Notes: a model not told the origin generated them from the sequence alone. DNA of 64,000 bases from Arcuatula senhousia (GCA_963971305.1 OZ020309.1:2225001-2289000), one strand, 5' to 3'. Shown: positions 23,323 through 36,309, counted from the stretch's first letter. Made by a program: numbers and translations.

Positions 23323-25596
23323 TATGGAAAAACAACAAAATTTTTCCAATGAAATGCACTGAAAAAAAAAATCGAAAACCAATACATCATACAATATGAA
23401 AATTGCTGTAATCTAAGATGAATGACTAAAAAGAAGTTTTGAAATAAACAATTCATCACGGTTGTCTTATCTTAGCCAATTTGTCTAAAATATTGCTAAT
23501 TGGTAGATTATGCCAGGTTTTAAAGAGAGCCTGCTTTTTTTTATCTTAACAATTCAATCTAAAACAATTCCAATCAATTTACTATAAGTACTTCTATTTA
23601 AGTACGAGACGTACATGGTGTATATTTATTGTACTTTGTCAAGATAAACATTTAATTCGATTACTTGAATGACATTATGATATTATAAGCATTGTTGGGC
23701 AACTGACATCTGTTAATAGTTATCTGCTTTCGACAAGTTATCATTGAAAAATTGCGGTGTGAGGTATAAAGTTTTAGAAACTTACCTTAATATTGAAACT
23801 ATTATATCAAACTTTTTACAAAATGTTAAGTTAAAGAATACTTGTAATACTTGTAAAGACAAGAAGACATAGATTCGATTTTGATTTTTCTTTTCATATG
23901 AATTTTAAATTGTTTCTATCAATAAGAAGGGGATATTTATATAGTGTAAAGCTTTTACCTTATATTCTATCACTGTTATATATTTTTGTCCCCTTACTTT
24001 AATGGAATATAATTGTCCTTTGCAACCATACCAACAAAGAATTATTAGGATACCTATAGCTAAAATACATTTTTTGATTATACTTCTTAATTGCCCTTAA
24101 AACATTTTAATGTGTATTGCATGGTACTCAAATTCACTCTAATCTCGACTGGAGTCCACGTTGATACTTAAGGCTAACAAGGCAAATTGTCACATATGGC
24201 TGTAGTTAACAATATCGTTGTTCAAATAAACAAGTATTGAAAAAGTGGATGCCATTATCAATTTGAATGACCAAAGAGGAGTCTGGACCTTGTACTAGAT
24301 ATATGTAAATTCCAAATACATATTCCAATCTGTGATTCTTAAAACGATTCAATCAACTATAAGAATGGCAATGGTAAGCATATTTTTGAAATAAGCATTC
24401 ACTTTTAAAGTATACATGTATTATTATTTCGTTTTGCACAGGAGTAAAGAGTTAGTACAATAGCGTGGTTTCGTTCTGACCCTTATGCTCTTGTTGGCTA
24501 TAAAAATACTCCATACGCGAATTGATACTTTCTATAATTACACAACCATGTGTTTATTTAACTAAAAACAGGATAATTAAGAAAAATAATAAGACAAAAG
24601 ATCATTTAAAAGTAAGCAAAAGTGCGTTTAAATTAAAAAAAATATAATATGGAAACCATAATCTTTTTTTAGCATTAATAGAGCAATAAACAAACAAAAT
24701 TGAACGAACATATGACAAATTTGTGGAAACATGGATTATTTATATGAGAGCTATGACATAAATTCGTGTTTAATTATTTCCTTTTCAGTAGTCAACATGA
24801 AGAAATCCTAAATATAGGAGTCCCTTAGCATGAGGTCTAGGAACCACCGTATCATGTGTATACTGTCAGTGTGTTTTTAATCTACAGAATGATACTGAGC
24901 ATAAGGAAGACGTTTACCATCTAAAACATTCAAGGGCACCATAAGACAGTATAAGACAAAATGCAAGCCTTGACCATTTTTCTTATTAAGATATATTAAC
25001 ACGATATATCAGGGCTTTGAGAAAAAAAAATAATACACGACTTTTCTTCAGAAGAATCTATTTCATCAATGATATTCTAAAAAAAAACCTCAAAAATATG
25101 AATTGACGGGAAATCAAGTCAACATAAATTGATATCGCCCGTTGATTAAAGTTGCAGTTGCATTTGAAATTACCTTGACACCTTTGTTATAAAGAGAAGA
25201 AATACAACTAGTACATTTAATTAAGAATGCAAGTTCAAATAACATATGATTGCTTTAATATATTTTGTTTTTATTCAATAGTTTCATTAACATGCATATT
25301 TTTGCTAATGCCTTTATAATTATAGAAATATGTTAAACGTTCAATAAAGTTATCAAACTTTTTTTGCATTGATTTACAACATGGAAGATAATGTTATGTG
25401 GATGTTAGCTATACAGTCGACATAACCATCGGTGATAAAAAAAACACAATGCTATTTGCTTTGCGATTGGCCCAGGATCAAAATAAAATGCATATATTTC
25501 AAATCAAATATTGAAATAGTCAAAGGAAAACAAACTTTGTTTTTAAACAAGGGACAAAAACTATTAAACGAGAGTTTATAACCCACCAATAACATA
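23323..25596. other. Long AT-rich span, nothing recognised
   Basis: No frame with protein-like content and no repeat that I could pair with another position. Confidence 0.5.
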
Positions 25597-27140
25597 TATG
25601 TTACAGGTCTAATTAGAAACCAGGACGATTTGGAATCCTCCTAGGGCATTGTGGAATTCCGATTTCTCCTAGGACAAATTGGAAATCTGATTTGCCCTGG
25701 ATTTAAAATTTGTCATAGGAGAAATTGAGCTATCCTGATTTGCCCTGGAAAGATTTCAGATCCCGCTGAAATTCTAGTAAGATCTGGAATCACACAAGAA
25801 AGTTAAGTCAGGACGATTCTGGATAAAACTGAAATATTTAGGACATATAAATGCAAATTTAGTGATTTCATTTGACAAGTAGCAAATTAAATTCAAATGA
25901 TACATAATATAAAAAAATTACAACAAACATCTACAATATATAAAGAAATGCAAAAGTAGCAATTTAATCAATACTTATTATTTATCTGGCATTATTTGGT
26001 ACAACATTTATTAAAATTGTGTTTATGGCATTTACTTGAACATAACACCTTAGCTAAACAACAGGAACATCTGAGTGTGTTGCATTTGCCATTACAGTCT
26101 TCATTAATTGTGCAATTTTTTTTGTTTGTTTGCAAGCTTGGATACTGGAAGTTTCAGACAATAACGGAGATTAATGGCATTTTAACCGTGAAAACAAACT
26201 GTCCTTAATGAGATAGGATCATATTCAGAATACTCATTTCTCAGAATGCCATCTTTAAAAAAAATGAAACACTGATTTTGAATCACTTCCAACTTTTACT
26301 TCAAAAACTTTGCAAGGAAGAATGTTAGTCTGTGCTTGTTTGATCAACCTTGTGTATTCCAAGTCCAACTGTATCCACAACATTATAATGCTTCTTTTAA
26401 AATGTTTGGGCTGACTCATGACGAACGCGACGGCGTTTTGCTTCGCACATATAATTGACCATTGCATTATCTCAACTATCTGGGATTGGGCTTGAATCAT
26501 ATGTATTTTATTTTCAATCCAGGGGCCAATTGAAAAACAGCGAACAGCGACCGCTGGTCACATTGAAGGCTGCTGGCTGTTTTCCATTGTGGATATTTAA
26601 ATTATACGTTTATAATGTAGGTTGTGTCGCGTACACTTATTCCACATCTCATTTTTTTCTATAACATGTCTCGACTCAACTATTTTCATAGCATCTTGTA
26701 GTGCCCAAGCAACAAAATTGTTCAGCACATAGAAAATTATTAAACCTAAATTCAGGGATTGGCCTTCTTAGGTAAAAAATGAAGAAAAAAAATTATCTAA
26801 AGATTAAAGATCAATAATAAAAATTGATTATTTTGATTTATTTTTTGTGAGTGATAAAGACTGTGTCTTATCAACAGCAAGGCCTTAGATTAATTCACTT
26901 TAAAAAAAATTGTATTAAAGACAATTTCTTTAAAACATCCAAACAATTTTAGTTATTTCAAAATATAATTTTATATGTTCAGTCAGTGGGATCCGGACTC
27001 CTTCAAATTAGAATTCTGATTTGCACTGGTTTAAATCCAGGGCAAATTAGAATTCCAATTTGTCCAAGAAGAAATCGGAATTCCAATTTGCCCTAGGAGG
27101 ATTCCGAATCGCCCTGGATTCCAATTTGCTCTGTAACATA
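25597..27140. mobile_element. DNA-transposon-like element, 1.54 kb, long inverted ends
   Basis: Outer ends TATGTTACAG and CTGTAACATA are exact inverses, flanked by TA. About 150 bp at each end are further inverted copies, packed with variants of CAAATTGGAATTCC and GCCCTAGGAGGATTCC. The interior is about 1.2 kb. A minus-strand frame of 81 codons (26255-26500) has fairly protein-like composition but no domain that I recognise. A block at 26510-26615 recurs at 43708-43810. TA flanks and inverted ends suggest a cut-and-paste element, probably non-autonomous. The superfamily is not determined. Confidence 0.65.
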
Positions 27141-27411
27141 TACATGTATATAAAAACAACATAAAAGTAAGGGAAAGAATAAAAACGTTCTATTACATAG
27201 GTGCGCCAACCGGTTTCCATTTACTGTTCATACAGATACGACCAGACATAACCTGTATGCCAAGTTAACTAGAAAAGTAAACTTTTTGACTGGCTGAAGT
27301 TAACTATAAAGTCTGCTCTTCAGATTACATTAGGCATACTGTTGACCAGTCTAAAGGTAACTGTTATAGCAAATTTGGTCTACGATATGCTCTTCTTGCC
27401 CGCTCTGCTAG

Positions 27412-27566
27412 TTAACTTTAGCCTAGAACCAAACTAAAGTTAACTTGAGTCTTAGAGCGTCCTAAAGTTAACTTTAGCGTAAGAGCGCCCTTACGTTAAC
27501 TTTAGCGAAAGAGCGTCCTAAACTTAACTTTAGCCTTAGAGCGTCGTAAAGTTAACTTTAGCGAAA
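27412..27566 (+). repeat. Minisatellite, about 30-bp unit, five copies
   Basis: Units near CTTAGAGCGTCCTAAAGTTA followed by ACTTTAGC, varying in the AGAGCGYCC part. The GTTAAC core is palindromic. Confidence 0.75.
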
Positions 27567-28180
27567 AAGAAGCAATCTTGTACCAAAGGGGTAATCAACA
27601 TCATAAAACCGTAAAGACAAATACAAAACCAGTAGACAAAAAAAAACAGCATAGCGAAACAAACCACACAACAGCATAAAACACACACACACATAAAAAA
27701 AAAACACACACACACACATAACGATAAAACCACATTCAGCAACGTAAACTCAAGTCAAAACGAGATTTAGCTCAGGTGCTCCGGAGGAGTAAGCAGTTCC
27801 TGCTTGCTAAAGCACACCCGTCACGTTGCCAAAGACTGATTTAGTGTTGGTCAAATCTGGAAAGGATGACATTACCAAAGTCTATGTCAAACCAACATCT
27901 GTGCTCATCTGAGAGATAGAAATCCCGAATTTGTATACAAGCGCATGATGTAATCCGTAAAATTTTGTGAGTGATGACAACAGCACCTTTGTTAACACTT
28001 TGCTTGTCAATCGTGTAGCTCTATCAAGGAAGTTGTAATCCCCACATTTGTGATACGTAAACTCCATATGCTGGAGCGGACGCGATGTTGATACACAGAA
28101 AGGGAAAGTTAACTATTGGAAAGTTGAAGTTATCACGTTTGTCATAGAGCTTTGTACAAAGCCTTCCTAGTGTGTCATTT
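27567..28180 (-). mobile_element. PLE family B, truncated copy with RT C-terminus
   Basis: Read on the minus strand it carries a broken reverse-transcriptase C-terminus. It then has the family B 3' untranslated region with the CTCCTCCGGAGCACCTGAG block, a TG-rich tract and the end CCCCTTTGGTACAAGATTGC followed by TTC. It shows how the many isolated family B fragments derive from an RT-bearing element. Confidence 0.75.
27882..28180 (-). pseudogene. PLE family B reverse transcriptase, C-terminal remnant
   Basis: One frame encodes ENDTLGRLCTKLYDKRDNF, then NFPIVNFPFLCINIASAPAY and GVYVSQ. This corresponds to the YDKRDDFNFQIINFP and PTSPAYGVYISQ region of the 47-kb PLE (residues 438-470 there). 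The following LIRYSRAC-type segment is missing and the frame shifts. The second frame then gives FLDRATRLTSKVLTKVLLSS and LTKFYGLHHALVYKFGISIS, ending shortly after QMSTDVGLT. Motifs A, B and C are absent. It is a dead remnant. Confidence 0.75.
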
Positions 28181-29220
28181 TCGAGAAAAACATATATTAT
28201 TAATGAAAAGATTTGTAAATTTATAAAAGTTCTTATTTATAAGCATATACAGGCAGGGTGTTTAGCAAACTACAACTTATTATTCAATTCCAATAAAAAT
28301 GTTATATTTTCTTAATAACTACAGAAACAAAAACATTTCTAAAGAAAATCTAGTTGTTGAATACTATTAATTGTCTCAAATGTTTATTTATTTGCATCAT
28401 TCATTTTTTGAATAATATTTTTTTTGTTTTAAAAGAAGTAACCTATTTTAAAAAATTTACATTAAAATACTTTCATATTTATATTATTTATTTATTCTAG
28501 AAAAAAATGTCGTTTATTTTTATTTGAAAATAGCAAAACATATATTCCCAGTGACATAGAATTATATTTAGTCTGCTAGCGCACTAAATTTCCCTAAAGT
28601 TAACTTTGGACTGCTCCGACCTAAAGGATGAGTTGCGATAAGGGCCTATTTGTTTTTTGCCCATCTAGAGGCGAAAAATAAAAAGTATTTCCAAACCTTT
28701 AACTTTATACCTTATTTTGTAGGCAAATAAGTGTACTGTTAGAAAAAAACAATCCTTAATACTTTGGATACTCACAAGTTGTAAAATCGTATTCAACATT
28801 GATGGGTTGCAATAAGGCCCTAATTTGGCCTATCTATAGGCAACAAAATCATATCATGTTACTATATACCTTATTTTGTAGCAAAATGATTGTACTGTTT
28901 TAAAAGACTACATTTAAATACTTTTGTACGATCACAGCTTCCAAAATCGGGTTCAAAGTTGACCCATTTGGAATATAAATTTCATCTTGATTTAAAGAAA
29001 ACTTCTAGGTAGGGCTTCATTAACTTAAAATTATGTGCTTATATACTTGAAGCCTGTGTTAACAATTCTATAAAATGCCAATAGTATCTATACATCACTT
29101 TAAACAGCAAATTTCAATTTGAAAAGACCGCTTATCTCAAGAAAAACTGAGAGATTTTGCACATTTTTTAACTACTGACAACAAGTTCAAAAATATAGTC
29201 TTTTTAAATTTTCAGTATGT

Positions 29221-29572
29221 CTTGCACGCGGAACCAATTTGAAATTTTCACAAAAGATGTGTTTTAGTAATACAAGATTTTGAATAAAATATGGAGCTGG
29301 TTCCGCGTGCAAGGCTACACTTCTGGAAGGGATATACATGTATATCACTCATTTGCGCAACTTTCCAATAGGTACACTGTTAAAATCATTTGCGGTGGTT
29401 CATTTCAAGCACCATTTATTAAAACATAGAATAAGCTTTTCAACTACAGACGTATATTTTTAAAAAAAATAGAAATATTAAATTTTCAAGCAAGACATTT
29501 TGGGATAGAATTTATCTTATTTAAATTTTGAATTGGGAGTGGGCTGAAAAAGGTAGTTATCGCAACCCATCT
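29221..29572. repeat. Duplicated segment with hairpin, copy 1
   Basis: Begins CTTGCACGCGGAACCA; the exact inverse TGGTTCCGCGTGCAAG ends at 29313, giving 16-bp arms around about 60 nt. It continues to GTAGTTATCGCAACCCATC. A similar segment occurs at 29847-30190, about 626 bp downstream. Confidence 0.7.
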
Positions 29573-29846
29573 TTTCATTTTGATACAAAGAGAATTACAA
29601 GGTAGACCTATAATACATTTAGATTTTGTGCAAATATACTGGAAGGCAGAATTTGCTAATTCTGATAATGGTTCCTCATATATAAACATTACTTTGAACA
29701 ACAATTTTGAATTTAAAATAATCACTAATCTTAAGAAAAACAAAGAAAACGCAGATGGTTTGCATATTTAAAAACTATTGACTACGTGGTTAAAAATTAT
29801 AGTCTTAAAAATTTTTCATTAAAAAATATAGTCTTTTTCAGTATGT

Positions 29847-30190
29847 CTTGCACGCGGGATCAGCTTGAAACTTTAACAAAACATGTGTTTTAGTAACACA
29901 AGTTTTTGAACAAAATATGGAGCTGGTTCCGCGTGCAAGGCTATACTTCTGGGAAAAATATGTATCACTCAATTTGGCCACCTTTCTATAGGCGCAATTT
30001 TAAAATCATACGCGGGGGTTTATTTCAAGCACCATTCCCTAAAAAAATAGAGAAAACTTTTATACTGTAGACGCTTATTTTCAAAAATATAAAAATCTAC
30101 CTTTCTAGATATTTTGAAAAAGAATTTACCTTAAATATTTTATTTTTGACTTAAATGGTGGGCTGAAAAGTGGTCTTATCGGAACCCATC
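29847..30190. repeat. Duplicated segment with hairpin, copy 2
   Basis: Same order as copy 1, with CTTGCACGCGGGATCAGCT and AGCTGGTTCCGCGTGCAAG as arms (two mismatches). It ends GTGGTCTTATCGGAACCCAT. The pairing is kept although the surrounding sequence has diverged. Confidence 0.7.
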
Positions 30191-30509
30191 CATTAACTTT
30201 GGTCCGCTAGCGACCTAAAGTTTCCTAAAGTTAAATTTTAAGTGATCTGACCTGAAGTTAACTTTGGACTTCCTTAAGCTGTCCATGTCATGGACAAGAG
30301 CAGTCCGGAACTGTCCGGACCACGGACTGCTCTATCAAGCCTAAAGTTAACTTAAGTTAACAAGTAAGTGGACCATTGTTAACTCAAGTTAACAAGAATA
30401 GCAACCTAAATGACTGCCAAAAGTTATACAGGTTATTTGTGGACCCATCTGAAATTGATTGTGAAACCATACATGCATGTAGGTAAGCAGAGGAATTTAT
30501 GATTGAATC

Positions 30510-30770
30510 TAAAGGTCAAAGACAAAACAAGTCAACACAAACGAAGAAACATAAAACCAAACAACAAACTAAAAGCAACGGGGAATCAGGCCGTAACGAA
30601 ATTTAACTCAGGTAAGCATAATGCAGATCCTAATCATTAAATGATTTCTGTTTATGTGTTTTTTTTTATGTTTTGTGTTTCCTCGTGCTGTTCTCGTTTG
30701 TGTTACTTTGTTTTTTTTTGCCCTTTCGGACTTTCAGAACAAGCATGCTCCATTGGTGCCTCTTTACTTC
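30510..30770. mobile_element. Two PLE family B fragments facing each other
   Basis: 30510-30615 reads in minus orientation (GGTCAAAGACAAAACAAGTC, CACAAACGAAGAAACATAAA). 30640-30770 reads in plus orientation (TGCCCTTTCGGACTTTCAGA, CTCCATTGGTGCCTCTTTAC). Their tails are mirrored, so this is either two insertions or an inverted duplication. Confidence 0.6.
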
Positions 30771-32474
30771 TTATAAATGTTTATATTTATTTTTATAGAA
30801 TAATTTAGCATTTATACACATACATGTATAAAGTTTTGTTTCACAAGAAGTATCAACACTTGAAGAAAGTAACCTTTTGGGAAGATCTTAATCTTACTAG
30901 ATCTTAGCGTTTTTAAGGCTTTAAAAGCTTCTTTATCATAATCGTACATAAATATATATATCTACGTACTTAATTTCTAATATTAATTTTACACTTTACA
31001 AGTTATACTTATTTAATACTATTATTAATAAACCAATAATCAACGCTCAGGACCTTGTCTTATTTGCATGAACAAATAAACAACTAGATAAGCGTTCATT
31101 TATTAAACAATACCACATTGATTTTATTTGTATAATTGAATCAATGTTACGCTGTAATGAAAGTAAGATTAACTTATCTTTTACTAAAATACAATTAAAA
31201 AGATTCTTAAATGGCAATAATAAAAGATAACAAATGATTTTTTGGGAATTGAGATTATCATTGAATATATGCATTTTTCCATAAAAAAAAACTGTGAAGA
31301 CATTTCTCAACAACTTAAAAAAAAGCGATATTATATGTAATAGGGCTACATTTACCCCTTAAACCTCTAAACATTTAAATTTGACAAGCACTTATAAGCG
31401 AATAACATTATCAGGTAATGTGTTATTAGCAATCAGGTGTTGTTTTAGAAGATAATGAAGAGATTTTTAACAATCAATAATTAAGGTAGATGGGGTGTTT
31501 AATACTGAGCATCTTTCTGGACATCTATCATAATTTTAAATTTAAATATGCTTACTATTCTAATTGATTAACATCAAAAATGAAAAATACAACAACAAAT
31601 TCGAAAAATACACATTCTTTGTAAATTTCAATATTTTCCCGCACTTTTTAAGGGGAGATAATTTGTATACAAATAATAGGGAAAATACATATTGTTCACT
31701 TTTCAAAAAAAAAAACATTGATGGTGAACTTAATTTTTTATTCATCATAAAAAAAATTTCTCTAAGACAAAGAGTTATTCAATTTTTTACAGTGAAGTTT
31801 GGAATTATATTTTTAAACGAAATACAGTTTGTATGTTATATAAATTGTTTTATAATTTTAACATCTTTAAAAAAAAAATTCCAATGACACATTTAATTAA
31901 AAAAGTCTTTGTTTTTCTTATGTGTTTTAAGGACTATCAATAAGTATATGCCAAACCTTATAAAAAAGTAAACATACCTCTGGTGTTAATTTATTTCATG
32001 TGTCTTAAATTAAAAACAAAAGATTAAAAATGCTTTGTTTTTTCCCTCCTTTTTTTAGTCGTAAAAGACAGCATTTTAAAAACAATTTATTGAAATAGTA
32101 CAAAACTCTATCTAATATCCCTGCTTTTACATGCATCATATCAAACTAATTTGTAAGCATCACTTAATGATTTACAATGTACATTATTTCTACTATACAA
32201 ACAAAACTATTTGTGTTATGTAATAATATTCTAAGCGAATAACAGAAAATATAAAAAGCAATATTAACAATAGAGATGATTGTTATTTGTAATAATCGTT
32301 AATGCAGAGATCAGCATGATCTACAATGTTAAGTAAAAAAGAATAAAAGGTTTATTAAAAACATGTCTAAACATCCAATCACTGGTTCTTCTTTGACCTT
32401 AACATTCTGCCTTCTTTACTAAATAAATGCACTTTTTGTATGATTTGCTGAGGTACGTAAAATCAACGTTGTAT
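30771..32474. other. No gene recognised
   Basis: Very AT-rich. Overlapping frames on both strands at 31560-31887 consist largely of Lys, Asn, Phe and Ile and are treated as chance. Confidence 0.5.
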
Positions 32475-32735
32475 ATATAAACAATAACAGATTCTAGATC
32501 CCCCGCCCGTTGAGTGGAAACAATTTAAGTCGGCTCGTTAAACAGGAAGAAGATAAGAGACAGATATGAAAACGCATCCAACCATATGGGACCCCTACTT
32601 GAAACTGCATACCAAATATCGAAAGCCGATGAATAATAGTTGCTGGGAAAAATATAACGAAATATAGTATGACGGATAGACGGACGGACGCCCGATATTT
32701 CTATGTCCCTACTCTTCTTGATTACTGGCACAGAA
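32475..32735. repeat. Interspersed repeat with GACGGACGGACG tract
   Basis: AACAGATTCTAGATCCCCCG, CCATATGGGACCCCTACTTG, GATAGACGGACGGACGCCCG and TATGTCCCTACTC occur in the same order as in 59112-59400. Non-coding; the family is not identified. Confidence 0.6.
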
Positions 32736-33021
32736 AACAATCAATCTATAGAATGATATGTATATCATCAACAATTAGGGTAATCTTAATCGGATTCGCT
32801 CACGTTATTTGATCAGGCAGAAACAGAGTCAATTTGCTTTTATTACCACAATGTGTATCAACTAAACAATTCTATTCTGTCTAAAAGGCCCATACAACCC
32901 GCCTTGATGTACACCTTTCCGTAACAAATAAAGTATCCTGAAATCGACAAATTGGAATACAATGTATATACCTTATCAACGGCATGAAGTAGTCAACAGT
33001 ATGAGTAACTTAATAAGTCTC

Positions 33022-33262
33022 AGATGCAAGAAGCAGAGGTATCAATGGGGTATCCGAATGTCAAAAGTCCGAAAGGGCAGAGACAAAGCCAGTAAACACC
33101 AACAAGAACGGGCAAAAACAGAAAACATGAAAAACATGGAAAAACAAAATAACTGAATATCAATCAACAACGCAAACTCCAGCCGAAACAAGGGTGAACT
33201 CAGGTGCTCCGGAGGAGTAAGCAATTCCTGTTTGCTTTACCACACCCTTAGCGTTGCCAACA
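33022..33262 (-). mobile_element. PLE family B 3' end
   Basis: AGAAGCAGAGGTATCAATGG, CAAAAGTCCGAAAGGGCAGA and CAGGTGCTCCGGAGGAGTAA follow the family B order in minus orientation. Confidence 0.75.
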
Positions 33263-33461
33263 GTCAATTCAATAATGTCAATACATGTAACAGTTTTGAA
33301 AATGCAGTCTTGAGCATGTAACAAATTATATATTACATCATACTAAAAGTTTCAAATGGGAAAAGCAGTCTTAATCATAATACGCACTGCATGTTAATTT
33401 CTATCAAGCTATACAGTGTTTTAATGAAATCACTATTCCAACACATATTGGGATCGGTTCA

Positions 33462-33771
33462 TCCTTCGTTATCAGCCGCTGGTGGAAAAAATCTGAATTA
33501 ATTTGTACTAAGATTATCATCTTATTATCCCTCTTATGACTTCACAACCGTGTTGTGTTGTGTGTTACTACCTGTCTCTAAGATGGCAATGGAAGAGGGA
33601 GGTTTGGTGCGCCATAAAACCTGGTTAAACTCACCATTACATTTGAAATGCCCGAACTAAGTCAGGACCATTACGATCTATAATTATTCTGGTGTCTTCC
33701 ATGTTTTGTCGTTTCTCTCGGATATTGGGATTGATCCCCCAAGTTTGATAATTTTGTTAATGCTTTTATTC
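33462..33771 (+). mobile_element. PLE family A 3' end with last RT codons
   Basis: Begins with a TTCGTTATCAGCCGCTGGTG stretch matching the RYQPLVEKF codons of the family A reverse transcriptase. It then has AGATGGCAATGGAAGAGGGA and GGTTTGGTGCGCCATAAAAC, and ends GATAATTTTGTTAATGCTTT followed by TATT. Moderately diverged from the 47-kb copy. Confidence 0.75.
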
Positions 33772-34770
33772 ATCCCTCATTTTACCTTAAAATCGTGTTC
33801 AAAGAAAGTCAAGAAAATTCAGTCACTTATCCAAAATCTTGTCTTTATGACATACCTATATTCCTTTGATGTAGATTTGGAAAAACAATGTATTCATACC
33901 TATTGGTATTCTATCTAAAACAACAACAACAACGTTCATTCATCACTGCCTAATTTTGTTTGTGCCATTTCAGAAGTCCGACATTTCGATGTCGAATCGC
34001 TACTTCATTGCGTGTTTTTTAAACATGTGTTAAGAAGTTCGATATCAGCGTTTGCAATTTTTTACATAAACTGGAATCTTCTGGTTTTTTTTCAATAGAA
34101 AAAGACAACTATGTTTGCAATGTATCAATATAATTATATTTTTTTATTAATGGTCTTTGTTACATCATACATCTGTTTACCGTTTTTTCTGTTTTTTTTC
34201 AAAGTCTAATTTTACTCTTTAAAAGAGGTTGAACAACTACAAGGCTATTAGAAATGATATAAAATATTTTTCCCCGCAAATTGTGAACTATATTTTTTCT
34301 TAACAAGCATGGTAACATAGCTTTCAGAATTTTGAGTTTATTTTGTATTATTGATTATTCCAAATATGATTAAAGGGGTAAGTTTTGAAATATTATTACT
34401 GTCAAAATCCCCAAAAATATCTTTTAATGCAAATAAGCACCACTGAAGCAGGTTAATTCATATGTTGTTGTAGGTCCGTTGTTGTAATATCCATAAATAT
34501 ACGTCAAAACCCCTTTTTGCATGGAGTTTTATTTTACATTTCATTAATTTTTATCGTGATAAATTGTAAGTTATCCGTCTGTGTTCCACTATCTGCTGAG
34601 TAAACACAAGTTTAATGTTCTTTCTTTAGATTAAATATTGATCAAAAGTAGTTATTAAAGGAGAAATATACAGTGAAGATCGGTAAAATGTGGAAGTCTC
34701 TTTAACATTGAAGACAAATGCGATATGTTTGTAAACTGGTAACTTCAAAATTATGTGAAAAGCTGTTATA
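33772..34770. other. No gene; short repeat match
   Basis: AT-rich. The segment around 34577-34650 shares TTTAGATTAAATATTGATCA and neighbouring blocks with 20745-20815, suggesting an old interspersed repeat. Confidence 0.4.
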
Positions 34771-34950
34771 AATAAAGGTAATACTAAACCTTGGATGATC
34801 AATTTTCAACGTCTAAGAAAAATAAATTAAGACAAATCGAAAAAGATTAAGATCGCGATGATCATGCCTTGGTTTAGGCATTAAAAAAGAAATCGTGGGC
34901 TGAACAAGGTTTGATGGCACCAAACTTAAATCTTCCATTTTGATCCTATT
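34771..34950 (-). mobile_element. PLE family A 3' end, diverged
   Basis: AATAAAGGTAATACTAAACC, CCTTGGTTTAGGCATT and ATCTTCCATTTTGATCC keep the order of the family A end with many substitutions. Confidence 0.65.
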
Positions 34951-35749
34951 ATTTTCATGTACAACATGTCCTTAAATAGCAAGATTTACAGTCATGCCTT
35001 GTAGTCAAACTCATTGATATAATTTTGTCAAAGTAAGACAATAATTACTTGAGGAAAAGTTGTACGCGACCCAGTCCGCATTAAAATGCGGAAATTTTCA
35101 AAACTTCCAAGAAAAACCGCCAGTAGTCTTCATCGAGGCCATTAGGCGCTGATCGCCGTTTTGCTATTGGCAATAGGTTAGAATAAGAGGTATAAAATTT
35201 TGACCCAGTCATGAAATAGTAAAAAAAAAGAAAAAGACCCTCTTCTCAAACAAAGGGCAATAACATTAAACTGACAAACACAAACATAAGCTTTGTCAGA
35301 TAGTCCTTGTTTGACCACAGGGGTAACATTCTTATCAAATCTTATAATATTAATACGCCTTTATTTATTTTCTTTTTCATTCCGGTATGTCTATTTTTTT
35401 CATCTTTTATGAAAAACACTTTTAAACCTATTTGAATTCACTTGCAGTATTTTAATAAAACTAGATATTCTACAAAAGTAGTTTTTTTTTAATATAGTGT
35501 ATAAGAAGCTAAGTAGTTAAACTTAGGGACGTAAATTTACAAGGGTATGTTTTTACACAAACAAGGACAGTTTATATAAAAAATTGACAGATAATAAAAA
35601 TTACAACAAAGTCCTGGGCAATTGATTCTGCTATTTACTAGATATAGATGACAGTTTTACGTATATTTTAGACCAGTGACTATTTGACCAAAATATACAC
35701 AAATTTGAGAGTGAAGAATCAAACAACTACTTCCTTTTTGTAGAATTTT
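34951..35749. other. No gene recognised
   Basis: A GC-richer patch near 35060-35160 (ATTAAAATGCGGAAATTTTC, GAGGCCATTAGGCGCTGATC) has no frame or repeat match that I can support. Confidence 0.4.
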
Positions 35750-35940
35750 GGCTGTGCTATAACAAGCAGGAAATCTTGGTACGACTTGAATTCATGTTGT
35801 TGAATTTTGTTCGGTTGATTTTGTGTTTTGTGTTTCAATGTACTTTTCTTAATCGAGTTTAACGGTTTTGTCGTTGAACTTTTGGACTTTAGACACTCGA
35901 ATGCCCCATTGGAGCCTCTTTGCCTCTTTTGAGAAAAACA
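35750..35940 (+). mobile_element. PLE family B terminal fragment
   Basis: GAACTTTTGGACTTTAGACA, TCGAATGCCCCATTGGAGCC and the TGTGTTTCAATG block place it at the family B terminus. The 83-codon minus frame is a by-product. Confidence 0.6.
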
Positions 35941-36309
35941 AATATGATAACCACAATATATGTGTTTCACATGTGATGATAGCAGCAGAACATATAAACA
36001 AAAGATAAATTAATGAGAAAAAGTAATGTTAACTTTAACAAACAGTCGACTATTGAGCTGTTAAACAGTTGTGGTAGGGATTTTTGCTAAATAATGAGAG
36101 CTGTGTTTGTTCGTAATGAATAAACAAAAGAGAAAAACAATATTGTTGATGAATATAGCTTATAATGTGCATCATCTATCTGATGAAAACTTCTGATGAT
36201 GTTTCTTGTTTAGTAACACATTTATACGTTTTTGTATAATTATATGGCTGTGGTTTTTCTTCTTTATAGAAACTTTATATATTAATATCGTATATAATGT
36301 GTAGGTGTT

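Larger units (their letters stand above)
27248..30436. mobile_element. Composite element, 3.19 kb, with GTTAACTT subterminal arrays
   Basis: Ends ATAACCTGTAT and ATACAGGTTAT are exact 11-bp inverses. Next to each end are many copies of GTTAACTT or TAAAGTTAACTTTA. The left block includes a minisatellite (27412-27566), and the right block spans 30190-30390. The interior holds a family B PLE fragment (27567-28180), which looks like a later insertion, and a duplicated 345-bp segment. No transposase frame is recognisable. An alternative is several nested small elements sharing the motif. Confidence 0.5.

Noticed and set aside
31560..31887. Overlapping frames of 62 and 107 codons on opposite strands
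   Set aside because: Composition is dominated by Lys, Asn, Phe and Ile, as expected from AT-rich non-coding DNA, and the frames mirror each other.
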